A DNA stretch of 7,996 nucleotides from an uncultured Oscillospiraceae bacterium (GTDB lineage Bacteria > Bacillota > Clostridia > Oscillospirales > Ruminococcaceae), in NCBI GenBank assembly GCA_934446455.1, contig CAKSEE010000064.1:1-7996 (forward strand), read 5' to 3'. This document shows, piece by piece, positions 1-7,996 of this stretch; position 1 is the first letter of the stretch, and every line of letters starts with the position of its first letter. Under the pieces are notes generated by a model. The model was given only the letters and a program-made list of their open reading frames with translations. It was not told where the DNA came from and ran no database searches. The translations under genes were made by a program, and so were the position numbers.

Positions 1-654
<654 letters not shown>

Positions 655-655
<1 letters not shown>

Positions 656-3600
656 TGAAGTTTACTTTCAAAATCCAGCAGTACCAGACCGAAGCCGTCG
701 AAGCCGTAGTAAACGTATTCCGTGGGCAGGGAATGCACGCAAATGCCGCCTACCTGCGCGACCGTGGAATTGAAAACAAACCTGCGGACAGCCAGCTTTC
801 TCTCCTTGAGGACGAGGAAATCTACGCCGACACCGGATTCAAGAACGAGAATATACAGCTAACCGATGAGCAGCTGCTCATGAATATCCGCAAACAGCAG
901 ACCGTGAATAATATCAGGCTCTCCCCTGCCCTCATCAAGGATCTTGGCAGGTGCAGCCTTGATATCGAAATGGAAACCGGAACGGGCAAGACGTACGTCT
1001 ACATAAAAACGATGTTCGAGCTGAACAAGCAGTACGGCTGGAGCAAGTTTATCGTTGTCGTTCCGAGCATTGCAATCCGCGAGGGCGTGAAAAAGACCTT
1101 TGAGATAACCGCCGAGCATTTCATGGAGCATTACGGAAAGCGTGCGCGGTTCTTCGTATACAACAGTTCAAATCTCACACAGCTTGACGCGTTTTCTTCC
1201 GATGGCGGTATCAACGTAATGATAATCAACACGCAGGCGTTCGCGTCCTCCCTTAAAGAGGACGGCAAGAGCAAGGAAGCGCGTATCATATATTCCAAGC
1301 GCGATGAGTTCGGTTCCCGCAGACCTATCGACGTTATCAAGGCGAACCGCCCGATAATCATTCTTGACGAGCCGCAGAAAATGGGCGGCGATGTAACGCA
1401 GAAAGCGTTAAAGAACTTCAATCCGCTCTTTGCGCTTAATTACTCCGCGACTCACGCAAAACAGCATAATCTTGTGTACGTCCTTGACGCGCTGGACGCC
1501 TACAACAAGCGCCTTGTAAAGAAAATCGAGGTCAAGGGTTTTGAGGTGAAGAACCTCCGCGGCACGGACAGCTATCTGTTCCTTGAGAGCATTATCGTTT
1601 CTGCGAAGAAACCGCCGGTTGCACGAATCGAACTTGAAATAAAATACACGGAGAAAATCAACCGTGAAATGCGACTGATAAATGTCGGCGATAACCTGTT
1701 CAACACCTCAAACGAAATGGGACAGTACAGCGGCTATGTTGTGCAGACTATCGATCCGGTAAGCGGCACTGTCACATTCACCAACGGCGAGGTGATAAGC
1801 ACCAATGAGATAACCGGCGACGTTTCCGAAAAGGACATGCGCCGCATTCAGATACGCGAAACTATCCTCTCTCATTTCGAGAAAGAGGAAACGCTGTATA
1901 ACATGGGCATAAAAACTCTGTCGCTGTTCTTCATTGACGAGGTCGCAAAGTACCGCAGCTACAACGATGAAAACGAGGAAGTCCCGGGTGAGTACGCGCA
2001 GATTTTCGAGGAAGAATATCTCAGCGTGCTGAATGACTATCTTTCCTTTGAGGACACGCCGTATCAGCGTTATCTGAAAACCACCTGCTCTGACCCCGGG
2101 GCAGTCCACAAGGGATATTTCAGCATTGACAAGAAAACCGGAAAGAGCATAGACAGCACGCTGAAACGCGGCAGTGAATTTTCCGATGATATATCAGCCT
2201 ACGACCTGATTCTGAAGAACAAGGAGCGGCTGCTCAGCTTTGAGGAGCCTACCCGTTTTATATTCTCGCATTCCGCACTGCGCGAGGGCTGGGATAATCC
2301 CAACGTGTTCCAGATATGCACGCTGAAACATTCCGACAGCAATACAGCCAAGCGGCAGGAAGTCGGCAGAGGACTGCGCCTGTGCGTAAATCAGCAGGGC
2401 AGCCGTATGGACGCCCAGACGCTCGGTGATGATGTCCACAAGGTGAATATGCTGACGGTAATCGCTTCCGAGAGCTACAAAACGTTCGTTGCAGATTTGC
2501 AGTCCGATATAAAGAGCGTGCTTTACGACCGTCCCACAAAGGCTACGGAATCCTACTTCAAGGGCAAGTGTATAACCGCAGAGGGCGGAGAGCAGATAAC
2601 GATCGACGACAAGCAGGCGCGCAGTATTTACCGATATCTGCTGAAAAACGACTACATTGACAATGATGACAAGGTTACGGATAAGTACCGTGCCGACCTT
2701 GCAAACAACTGCCTTGCAGCGCTTCCCGACGATATAAAGCCCATTTCCAACGGAGTCCACAGGCTGATTCAGGGCATATTTGACCCGAGCGTGCTTGACG
2801 GCATGATTTCCAACGGCGACAAGCCCAAAGTCAAGGATAATCCGCTCAACGATAACTTCTACAAGCAGGAATTCCAGACCCTGTGGGGATACATCAATCA
2901 CAAATATGCGTATACCGTAAGTTTCGACAGCGACGAACTTATTTCAAAATCCATAGCACACATCAATGATAAGCTGTTTGTGTCCGAGCTGCAGTACACT
3001 GCCACTATCGGCAGACAGAAAGACGATATAGACGAGCATGAAATAGACCGCGGCGATTCGTTCAGCGGAGAAAAAACACGCACCCAGACGCTGAAGCACG
3101 CGGAAACCGGCAGGATAAAGTACGACCTTGTTGGAAAAATCGCCACGGGAACTACGCTTACCCGAAAGACAATTGCAGCGATTCTAAAGGGTATAAGACT
3201 TGACAAGCTGTATATGTTCAAGAACAACCCCGAGGAGTTTATAACCAAGGTGACAAAGCTCATCAAGGAGCAGAAAGCAACAATGATAGTTGAGCATATT
3301 TCTTACACCAAGAGTTCAGAAAAGCCATATGACAGCTCAATATTCACCGTCAGCAAGGGCGTACAGAATTTTGATTCCGCCTTTGTCGCAACCAAGGCAA
3401 TACAACCTTATGTATTCACCGACGGTACTGCCGAAAAGAGCGTTGAACGGCGCTTTGTAAAAGACCTCGACAGTGCGGCAGAAGTCTGCGTTTACGCCAA
3501 GCTGCCCAAGGGCTTCTCAATTCCAACCCCTGTCGGGAATTACTCCCCGGACTGGGCTATTGCATTCCACGACGGCACTGTCAAGCATATCTTCTTCATA

Positions 3601-3783
3601 GCTGAAACCAAGGGAACGATGGATTCCCTTGACATCAGACCAATAGAGAAAGCAAAGATATCCTGTGCCCGTAAACTGTTCAATGAGATATCCACGGATA
3701 ATGTGGTTTATCATGATGTGGACAGCTATCAGAACCTGTTAAACATCATGACTTCTCCGGAGTTAGATAAGAAGCGTCCGTAA
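655..3783 (+). CDS. res: Type III restriction enzyme, Res subunit (helicase/endonuclease)
   Basis: Res couples ATP hydrolysis to communication between two Mod-bound sites and cuts unmethylated DNA. The 1042-residue product shows superfamily 2 helicase motifs in order: Walker A TGTGKT (residues 108-113), DEPQ box (238-241), SAT (264-266), REGWDN (543-548) and the arginine-finger segment RQEVGRGLR (567-575). A C-terminal PD-(D/E)xK nuclease follows, with P965-D966 and E984-T985-K986. The length is slightly above the roughly 970 residues I recall for the EcoP15I subunit. I chose ATG655 over GTG652 because AGGAAGG at 641-647 lies seven bases upstream and the product then begins MKFTFKIQQYQ, a typical family start. 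The start overlaps the mod stop as TGATG, implying translational coupling. All expected motifs are intact, so the nuclease looks functional if Mod is. Confidence 0.96.
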
Positions 3784-3832
3784 AACGGCGCTTTTCCGAA
3801 CATAGATTCCCGAACGGCTTACCGAACGAAAT

Positions 3833-3866
3833 TCCCCCGAAATCTGCGTGATTTCGGGGGATTTTA
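3833..3866 (+). terminator. Rho-independent terminator after res
   Basis: A perfect 11-bp stem (CCCCCGAAATC at 3834-3844 and GATTTCGGGGG at 3850-3860), extendable by T3833-A3861, encloses the 5-nt loop TGCGT and is followed by ATTTTAT. It lies about 50 bp past the res stop. The T-run is short but the stem is very stable. The flanks are A/T-rich on both sides, so it could act in both directions and also serve the small minus-strand ORF. Confidence 0.85.
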
Positions 3867-3886
3867 TGCATTCGTTAGCTTTGATA

Positions 3887-4033
3887 CTATTTCATGTACT
3901 CTGAACCAAAACCATTCGGAATATATCGCTCGATAAATTCGGGGTTCCTCTTAAACACTCCATAACGCCAGCTGTCTTCACACTCCCACCCTTCCTTTTC
4001 ATCAATGATATCTGAATCCCTGTAATCTGTCAT
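3887..4033 (-). CDS. Small hypothetical protein (48 aa) or gene remnant
   Basis: A minus-strand ORF from ATG at 4033 to TAG at 3887 encodes 48 residues, beginning MTDYRDSDIID and ending GFGSEYMK. The charged, aromatic-rich composition (GWECEDSWRYG, NPEFIERYIPNG) looks like real protein rather than random translation, but I recognise no family. There is no signal peptide or membrane segment. No clear Shine-Dalgarno precedes ATG4033. The frame stays open to a TTG at 4093, which has a weak AGGA five bases upstream, but that start falls at the edge of a terminator-like hairpin. It could be a small gene, the tail of a decayed larger gene, or chance. It shares the res terminator hairpin at its 3' end and points away from the cobU-like/pilT operon. 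Confidence 0.35.
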   Translation of the reverse strand: MTDYRDSDIIDEKEGWECEDSWRYGVFKRNPEFIERYIPNGFGSEYMK

Positions 4034-4091
4034 TATTTGCAGACGGTAATCGCAGCCGCGGGAGACACGAAACGCTCCCCAAAAAACTGCC

Positions 4092-4112
4092 AAAAACGTC
4101 CTGCGTTTTTTT
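4092..4112 (+). terminator. Terminator-like A/T hairpin with T-run
   Basis: AAAAACG (4092-4098) pairs with CGTTTTT (4104-4110) around the loop TCCTG, and seven Ts span 4106-4112. The stem has only two G-C pairs, but the A-tract/stem/T-tract layout is typical of weak intrinsic terminators. On the plus strand it would insulate the operon promoter downstream from read-through. Confidence 0.45.
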
Positions 4113-4114
4113 GT

Positions 4115-4140
4115 TAGATTGATGAATTTTCACAAATCTA
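4115..4140. promoter_or_regulatory. 26-bp imperfect palindrome, candidate operator
   Basis: The outer arms TAGATT (4115-4120) and AATCTA (4135-4140) and the inner arms TGAA (4123-4126) and TTCA (4129-4132) share one centre; 10 of 13 base pairs are symmetric. It ends exactly where the -35 hexamer begins (4141), as expected for a dimeric regulator acting at this promoter. It lies upstream of the predicted transcription start and so would act as DNA. No specific regulator can be named. Confidence 0.45.
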
Positions 4141-4169
4141 TTTACAATCATTCCAAACTGTGTTAAAAT
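4141..4169 (+). promoter_or_regulatory. Housekeeping sigma-A promoter of the cobU-like/pilT operon
   Basis: The -35 TTTACA (4141-4146) and -10 TAAAAT (4164-4169) are separated by exactly 17 bp, and a TG dinucleotide at 4161-4162 gives an extended -10. Transcription should start near 4176, leaving a leader of roughly 58 nt. This is the clearest promoter in the window. Confidence 0.8.
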
Positions 4170-4181
4170 TGATTTATGGTG

Positions 4182-4205
4182 CCTGAGCCGCAGACAGGAG
4201 CGGCT
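4182..4205 (+). other. Leader hairpin with two exclusive folds
   Basis: In the predicted 5' leader, AGCCGC (4186-4191) can pair with GCGGCT (4200-4205) around an 8-nt loop. Alternatively CCTG (4182-4185) can pair with CAGG (4195-4198). The two folds cannot coexist. The structure is short and matches no riboswitch class I recognise, so it may only stabilise the mRNA. Confidence 0.35.
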
Positions 4206-4214
4206 ACTATCATA

Positions 4215-4226
4215 AAGGAAGGAAGG
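4215..4226 (+). promoter_or_regulatory. Triple AAGG repeat forming the Shine-Dalgarno
   Basis: Three AAGG units run back to back (followed by AA), with the last GG seven bases before ATG4234. Any of the copies could pair with 16S rRNA. A four-base repeat in this place could alter initiation spacing if the copy number changed. Confidence 0.75.
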
Positions 4227-4233
4227 AACGAAT

Positions 4234-4779
4234 ATGTCCAGAAATATCCTTATTACGGGCGGCGCCTCCAGCGGAAAAAGCCGCTGGGCGGCAACGTATT
4301 TCGCAGCGTGCGACTATGTCCTCTACCTCAGGGCAGGCGACAGCGTGGACGAGGACACCCTGCACAGGATCGAGTTCGACAACAGGAAGAACCTTGTGGA
4401 GTGGGACATCGTAACGAGCGTTTCGGGCGCTCCCGCAGAAAAGATAACCGACCACAAGTTCGTTATCTTCGACAGCCTGCAAAGCTACACGCAGCTTGTC
4501 ATGGAGGAGATGTGTCCCGACCCCGCGGCAGTCTCTCCGCAGCTTAAAAAGGAGATTGAGAAGCGCATTATAGACGACGTTATGGCAATGCGCGACAGGA
4601 TCGAGGAGCTTGACGGCAGCATGATAATCATCACCCTTGAAACGGGATTCTCCGTCACCCCGCAGGACGCTTCGCAGGCGCTGTTCCGCCATATTCTCGG
4701 CGATGTGAACCAGCGCATAGCCAACACCTCCGACGAGGTGTACTTCTCCGCGAGCGGCATTCAGTTCAAAATAAAGTGA
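4234..4779 (+). CDS. CobU-like P-loop protein (divergent adenosylcobinamide kinase/guanylyltransferase homologue)
   Basis: CobU phosphorylates adenosylcobinamide and then transfers GMP to it through a covalent histidine-GMP intermediate. This 181-residue protein matches CobU in length and in end landmarks: ILITGGASSGKSR (5-17, P-loop), YVLYL (28-32), RI...W (45-57), a Walker-B-like FVIFDSL (76-82), and the C-terminal GDVNQRIA...DEVYFSASGIQFKIK, close to the Salmonella protein as I remember it. However, the segment between RI and W, which carries the guanylylated histidine (His46) in CobU, has no histidine; Phe48/Asp49 occupy the place. The EVGMGIVP-type motif has become ETGFSVTP. A nearby His44 leaves slight room for a shifted alignment. 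It therefore probably binds nucleotide but may not make GDP-cobinamide. No cobalamin genes are adjacent; it lies 17 bp before pilT in one operon under a strong promoter. CobU-superfamily membership is secure; the cobalamin role is doubtful. Confidence 0.85.
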   Translation: MSRNILITGGASSGKSRWAATYFAACDYVLYLRAGDSVDEDTLHRIEFDNRKNLVEWDIVTSVSGAPAEKITDHKFVIFDSLQSYTQLVMEEMCPDPAAVSPQLKKEIEKRIIDDVMAMRDRIEELDGSMIIITLETGFSVTPQDASQALFRHILGDVNQRIANTSDEVYFSASGIQFKIK

Positions 4780-4796
4780 GCGAAAGGACATAAATC

Positions 4797-5852
4797 ATGA
4801 CTTTTGAAGAATTTATCATGCAGGCGCGCGAAATGAACGCCTCGGACATTCATCTGACCGTCGGTCTGCCGACAGTAGTCCGCGTGAACGGCGAGCTGCG
4901 CAAGTACACAGAGCTTTCCGACCAGGTAGTAAACCGCACCATTCTTTCCATTCTCTCCGCCGAGCAGGAAAAGCAGCTCACAGAGGGCAACGACATAGAC
5001 TTCTCATTTGAGCTGAAAAACGGCGCAAGACAGCGCGTCAACGTGTTCCGTCAGGGCGGCAGGCTTGCGTGCTGCATTCGTCTGCTCAACGCCGAGATCC
5101 CCTCGCTCGACGAGCTTAAAATGCCCACCGTTCTGCTTGACCTTGCCAAAAAGCGCCGCGGTCTGGTGCTGGTAACGGGTCCCACGGGCGCAGGCAAATC
5201 CACTACCCTCGCCGCTATGATCGAGCACATCAACAAAACGCGCGCGTGCCACGTCATAACTATCGAGGACCCTATCGAGTACCGCTACTCGCAGGAAAAG
5301 GCTACTATCCACCAGCGTGAAATCGGCAGGGATGTTCCCACGTTCGGCTATGCGCTCCGCAGCGCCCTGCGCGAGGACCCCGACGTTATCCTCATCGGCG
5401 AGATGCGCGACTACGAAACCATCTCCCTTGCAATGACGGCAGCCGAAACGGGACACCTTGTATTCGGCACGCTGCACACCTCCTCCGCTGCGCAGACGAT
5501 CGACCGTATAATCGACGCCTGCCCCATTCACGCGCAGGATCAGGTGCGCAACCAGCTTTCAAATATGCTTCAGGGCATTATCGCGCAGAGCCTCGTTCCG
5601 TGCTCTGACAGGAAGGGACGCGTCGCTGCGGTTGAGGTCATGCTCGGCACGGACGCGGTAAAGAACCTCATTCGCTCCAACAAAATCCCGCAGATGGAAA
5701 CCGTTATGCAAGGCAGCACCCAGCTTGGAATGCAGACCCTCACAGAGAGCCTTGCAAAGCTCTACAAGACGGGGCAGATTTCCTACGAAACTGCGCTTGA
5801 ATACAGCAACGACCGCACCGAAATGGAGAAGAAGCTCCTTTCGGGCATCTGA
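4797..5852 (+). CDS. pilT: PilT-family type IV pilus retraction ATPase
   Basis: PilT is a cytoplasmic hexameric ATPase that depolymerises type IV pili and drives twitching motility, adhesion or DNA uptake. The 351-residue product has the family length and architecture: an N-terminal PAS-like domain beginning MTFEEFIMQAREMNASDIHL; Walker A GPTGAGKST (128-136); an Asp box with ITIEDPIE (154-161); Walker B DVILIGEMRD (196-205); and a His box ETGHLVFGTLHT (217-228). The C-terminal motif that PilT proteins carry as AIRNLIRE reads AVKNLIRS (287-294), losing the last acidic residue. AAAGGA (4783-4788) lies eight bases before the ATG. It is the second gene of an operon with the CobU-like gene. No pilin, PilB or PilC genes are in view. 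Assignment to PilT rather than the PilB extension ATPase rests on length and the intact N-terminal domain; a PilU-like role is possible. Confidence 0.95.
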   Translation: MTFEEFIMQAREMNASDIHLTVGLPTVVRVNGELRKYTELSDQVVNRTILSILSAEQEKQLTEGNDIDFSFELKNGARQRVNVFRQGGRLACCIRLLNAEIPSLDELKMPTVLLDLAKKRRGLVLVTGPTGAGKSTTLAAMIEHINKTRACHVITIEDPIEYRYSQEKATIHQREIGRDVPTFGYALRSALREDPDVILIGEMRDYETISLAMTAAETGHLVFGTLHTSSAAQTIDRIIDACPIHAQDQVRNQLSNMLQGIIAQSLVPCSDRKGRVAAVEVMLGTDAVKNLIRSNKIPQMETVMQGSTQLGMQTLTESLAKLYKTGQISYETALEYSNDRTEMEKKLLSGI

Positions 5853-5872
5853 AGCATTTTCTGTATTTACAA

Positions 5873-5896
5873 ATGGCGGCACATACTTGTCGCCGT
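5873..5896 (+). terminator. Possible weak terminator after pilT
   Basis: GGCGGCA (5875-5881) can pair with TGTCGCC (5888-5894) with one G-U pair around a 6-nt loop, extendable to nine pairs. It lies about 20 bp after the pilT stop, but no T-run follows (GACTTATTCAT), so it may only protect the mRNA end. Confidence 0.35.
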
Positions 5897-5999
5897 GACT
5901 TATTCATATGTTGTCAGAAACATGACTAATGTCACTGTAAAGCACTTCTCCGATACATTCGCGAGTTGTCTGCTTTGAAAAGACAAAACAAAATAAACA

Positions 6000-6038
6000 T
6001 ATGGCAACACCGCACAAAGATTGTGCGGTGTTGCCATA
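6000..6038. repeat. Perfect 18-bp inverted repeat upstream of the chemoreceptor gene
   Basis: Bases 6000-6017 and 6021-6038 are perfectly complementary around the 3-nt loop AGA, ending 15 bases before the receptor's Shine-Dalgarno. On the plus strand the downstream side is A-rich (GCAAAAAATATA), so it is not a normal plus-strand terminator. On the minus strand it is followed by ATGTTTATTTTGTTTTG, which resembles an intrinsic terminator for leftward transcription. In the mRNA it would form a very stable leader hairpin that leaves the ribosome site free. No coding sequence covers it. Confidence 0.9.
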
Positions 6039-6069
6039 GCAAAAAATATACCGAAAAGGAGATATTTCC

Positions 6070-7996
6070 ATGATAAAGGGTTTCAAACACATGAAAATGG
6101 CAACCATAATTACCCTCAGCGTCGCTGTTATCTCGCTTCTGTGCCTTTCGTGCCTGTACCTTGTAATGACTTCTTCAGTTACACGGACATCGAAGCAGAG
6201 CTCTATTGATAATATGTACACCGCTCTTAACGGTCAGGCAAACATGATAGAGCTGTTCGTACAGGAATCAGAACGGTCGCTGAGGCAGTATGCAACGGCG
6301 GACGAGCTTAAAGAACTGCTGCTTGAACCCGACAACGCAGCTAAACAGCAGGCGGCGCAGGCATACACCGAGCGCTTCTTCGCGCAGCTCGAATCATGGG
6401 AAGGAGTTTACCTCAGCAAGTGGGACACAACAGTGCTTGCGCATTCCTCCCCTTCCGCAGTGGGCATGGTTACGCGCAAGGGCGACGCGCTCGCGCCCTA
6501 TCAGGCGACGATGACTTCCGCGCCGAACGGCTTCTACAACGGCGGCGCGTTCGTCTCTCCCGCTTCGGGTCAGCTCATATTCAATCTGCGTATGTCCATA
6601 ACTGATGACGCAGGGACGCCCATAGGACTTGTCGGCGGCGGCCCGTTCCTTGCGGGACTTAATGACCTGCTCTCGAAGATGACCATTTCCGGCATGGAGC
6701 AGGAAAAGTACGCGATACTTGACACTACAAACATTATCTACACCTACAACACCGACAATTCGCTGATAATGACTACCGTCGAGGACGAAACCATGCTTTC
6801 AATTATCAATCGCGTAAGCAGCGGCGAGAGCAAGGGAGTTGTTTACAGCGCCGATGATATCATCGCATTCGAGTCACTGCCCGAATACAACCTGATACTT
6901 ACCATGCAGGATTCCTCCGCAGAGATACTGGCGGCAAGCAACAGCATTGCCCGTACGAACATGCTGCTTACCGTGCTGACGCTAGTGATAGTAGTGCTTG
7001 CGGTATTCGTGACAGCACATCTCATCACAAAGCCGCTGCGCAAGGTGAAGGAGGCTGTAAATGAGCTCGGCGAGCTGTCTCTTGTGAGCAGCAAGAACAT
7101 TGAACGCTTCGTCGGCAGGAAAAACGAGGTAGGCAACATCGCCACTTCTGTACACATTCTCACAGAAACGCTCCGCGGTGTTGTATCAATGCTCAGGGGC
7201 TGCACCGAGTCGCTCAGCAGCGGCGCGGAAGTCATGAACGAAACGGTCACTTCCCTTGTTTCCTGCGCGGAGGATAACTCGCGCTCTACCAAGGAACTTT
7301 CCGACAGCATTAACGAGACATCGCAGACCATTCAGAAGGTCAACGCAGACATCTCTTCAATACACGACATCATGCAAGAAAGCAAAAAATCCAACGCGGA
7401 AAGGATTTCGGTTGCCGATGACATGATAAAGAATGCGCAGAGTCTTGCCGACTCCATGAAAGACAAGGCTGAGCTTACCCAGGGTGATATCTCCGCCGCC
7501 ATTGATAACCTTAATAAGCTTAACAGTATCAACGAAAAGGTAAAGCGCATACAGAATATCTCGTCGCAGACGAACATTCTCGCCATAAATGCTTCAATCG
7601 AAGCGGCGAGAGCAGGCACAGCCGGTGCGGGATTCTCCGTTGTAGCAGATGAAATCAAAAAGCTTTCGGAGGACTCCGCAGACGCCGCCAAGGAGATTTT
7701 CGACGTGTGCGGCAGCATGAACGACATCATCGCAGGCATAGAGCACTGTTTCAAGGACATCACAGACTTTATCAGAACGGACATTGCCGACAGCTTCGGC
7801 GACATGAACAAGCTTGTTGGCAGCCTCAAGAATTCTATGGACTCCACCAACGGCGAGATGGAAAACATCTTCAGTCTGCTTGAAAACATCAGTGCCGAAG
7901 CAATGCACTTTGACAGCATTATTCTCAATAACGAGAACAACATACGCAGCATTGACGAAAAGGCCGGCGTAACAAATTCGATTGCGCAGAAGCTCA
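6070..7996 (+). CDS. Methyl-accepting chemotaxis protein, cache-like sensor, 3' partial
   Basis: A transmembrane chemoreceptor that passes ligand signals to CheA/CheW. The frame is open from ATG6070, preceded by AAAAGGAGAT (6054-6063), to the window edge (642 codons, no stop). The order is: short basic N-terminus (MIKGFKHMK); TM1 about 10-33; extracytoplasmic sensor about 34-297; TM2 298-320; HAMP about 321-375 with KPL (321-323) and NEVG (352-355); then a long helical signalling region. The sensor includes [11 protein letters not shown] (110-120) and VGGGPF (188-193), resembling a cache-type family I associate with gut clostridia. The signalling tip is [19 protein letters not shown] (498-516), followed by [18 protein letters not shown], where the usual GE-x-G-(R/K)-GF reads GTAGAGF. 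The C-terminal end, including any CheR-binding tail, lies outside. A ligand cannot be assigned. Proximity to pilT makes a link to surface motility possible but unproven. Confidence 0.93.
   Translation, partial: MIKGFKHMKMATIITLSVAVISLLCLSCLYLVMTSSVTRTSKQSSIDNMYTALNGQANMIELFVQESERSLRQYATADELKELLLEPDNAAKQQAAQAYTERFFAQLESWEGVYLSKWDTTVLAHSSPSAVGMVTRKGDALAPYQATMTSAPNGFYNGGAFVSPASGQLIFNLRMSITDDAGTPIGLVGGGPFLAGLNDLLSKMTISGMEQEKYAILDTTNIIYTYNTDNSLIMTTVEDETMLSIINRVSSGESKGVVYSADDIIAFESLPEYNLILTMQDSSAEILAASNSIARTNMLLTVLTLVIVVLAVFVTAHLITKPLRKVKEAVNELGELSLVSSKNIERFVGRKNEVGNIATSVHILTETLRGVVSMLRGCTESLSSGAEVMNETVTSLVSCAEDNSRSTKELSDSINETSQTIQKVNADISSIHDIMQESKKSNAERISVADDMIKNAQSLADSMKDKAELTQGDISAAIDNLNKLNSINEKVKRIQNISSQTNILAINASIEAARAGTAGAGFSVVADEIKKLSEDSADAAKEIFDVCGSMNDIIAGIEHCFKDITDFIRTDIADSFGDMNKLVGSLKNSMDSTNGEMENIFSLLENISAEAMHFDSIILNNENNIRSIDEKAGVTNSIAQKL

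Noticed and set aside
2194..2901. Minus-strand open frame of 235 codons
   Set aside because: It is the complement of res coding sequence, which has clear helicase motifs; the product resembles no family.
4210..4791. Minus-strand open frame of 193 codons opposite the CobU-like gene
   Set aside because: The plus strand has a promoter, ribosome site and a family match; the minus product is unrecognisable.
5949..5956. TCCGATAC as a sigma-D (flagellar/chemotaxis) -10 element for the receptor
   Set aside because: The CCGATA core fits, but no TAAA -35 lies at the required spacing; the nearest TAAT is 18 bp away.
5966..6003. Housekeeping promoter for the receptor (TTGTCT or TTGAAA as -35)
   Set aside because: No convincing -10 lies 16-18 bp downstream; the best, CATATG, matches only three positions.
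5904..6221. Minus-strand open frame of 105 codons over the pilT-receptor gap
   Set aside because: It runs through the perfect hairpin and the receptor N-terminus, and the product has no recognisable domain.
7332..7952. Minus-strand open frame of 206 codons, rich in Ser/Leu/Met
   Set aside because: It is the shadow of the chemoreceptor signalling helices; the plus frame is unambiguous.

Overview
The window looks like chromosomal DNA of a Gram-positive anaerobe of class Clostridia, most likely a Ruminococcus-like (Oscillospiraceae) gut bacterium. This rests on strong purine-rich Shine-Dalgarno sites, a chemoreceptor whose sensor closely resembles a cache-type family I associate with gut clostridia, and a type III restriction system of the kind common in that group. 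No rRNA, tRNA or complete marker gene is present, so the assignment is an inference.

Left part (1-3860): a type III restriction-modification locus. The window opens in an uninterrupted (CA)n tract that runs in frame into the C-terminal part of the Mod methyltransferase. Mod carries a five-copy heptamer repeat in a linker. The complete Res subunit (helicase plus nuclease) follows, with a TGATG stop/start overlap, and ends at a strong hairpin terminator.

Middle (3861-4233): mostly non-coding. It holds a doubtful small minus-strand ORF, a second terminator-like hairpin, a 26-bp imperfect palindrome touching a very good promoter, a short leader able to fold in two exclusive ways, and a repeated Shine-Dalgarno.

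Right part (4234-7996): a two-gene operon encodes a CobU-like P-loop protein, which lacks the histidine expected at the guanylylation site, and a PilT-family type IV pilus retraction ATPase. After a 217-bp gap containing a perfect 18-bp hairpin comes a methyl-accepting chemotaxis protein that runs off the right edge. It has two transmembrane helices, a cache-like sensor, HAMP and a signalling tip. Together these suggest surface motility or pilus behaviour and its sensory input, next to a phage-defence locus.

The most novel points are the pairing of a probably non-canonical CobU-like protein with PilT under one promoter with a candidate operator, and two simple-sequence repeats inside mod that could in principle switch its frame.
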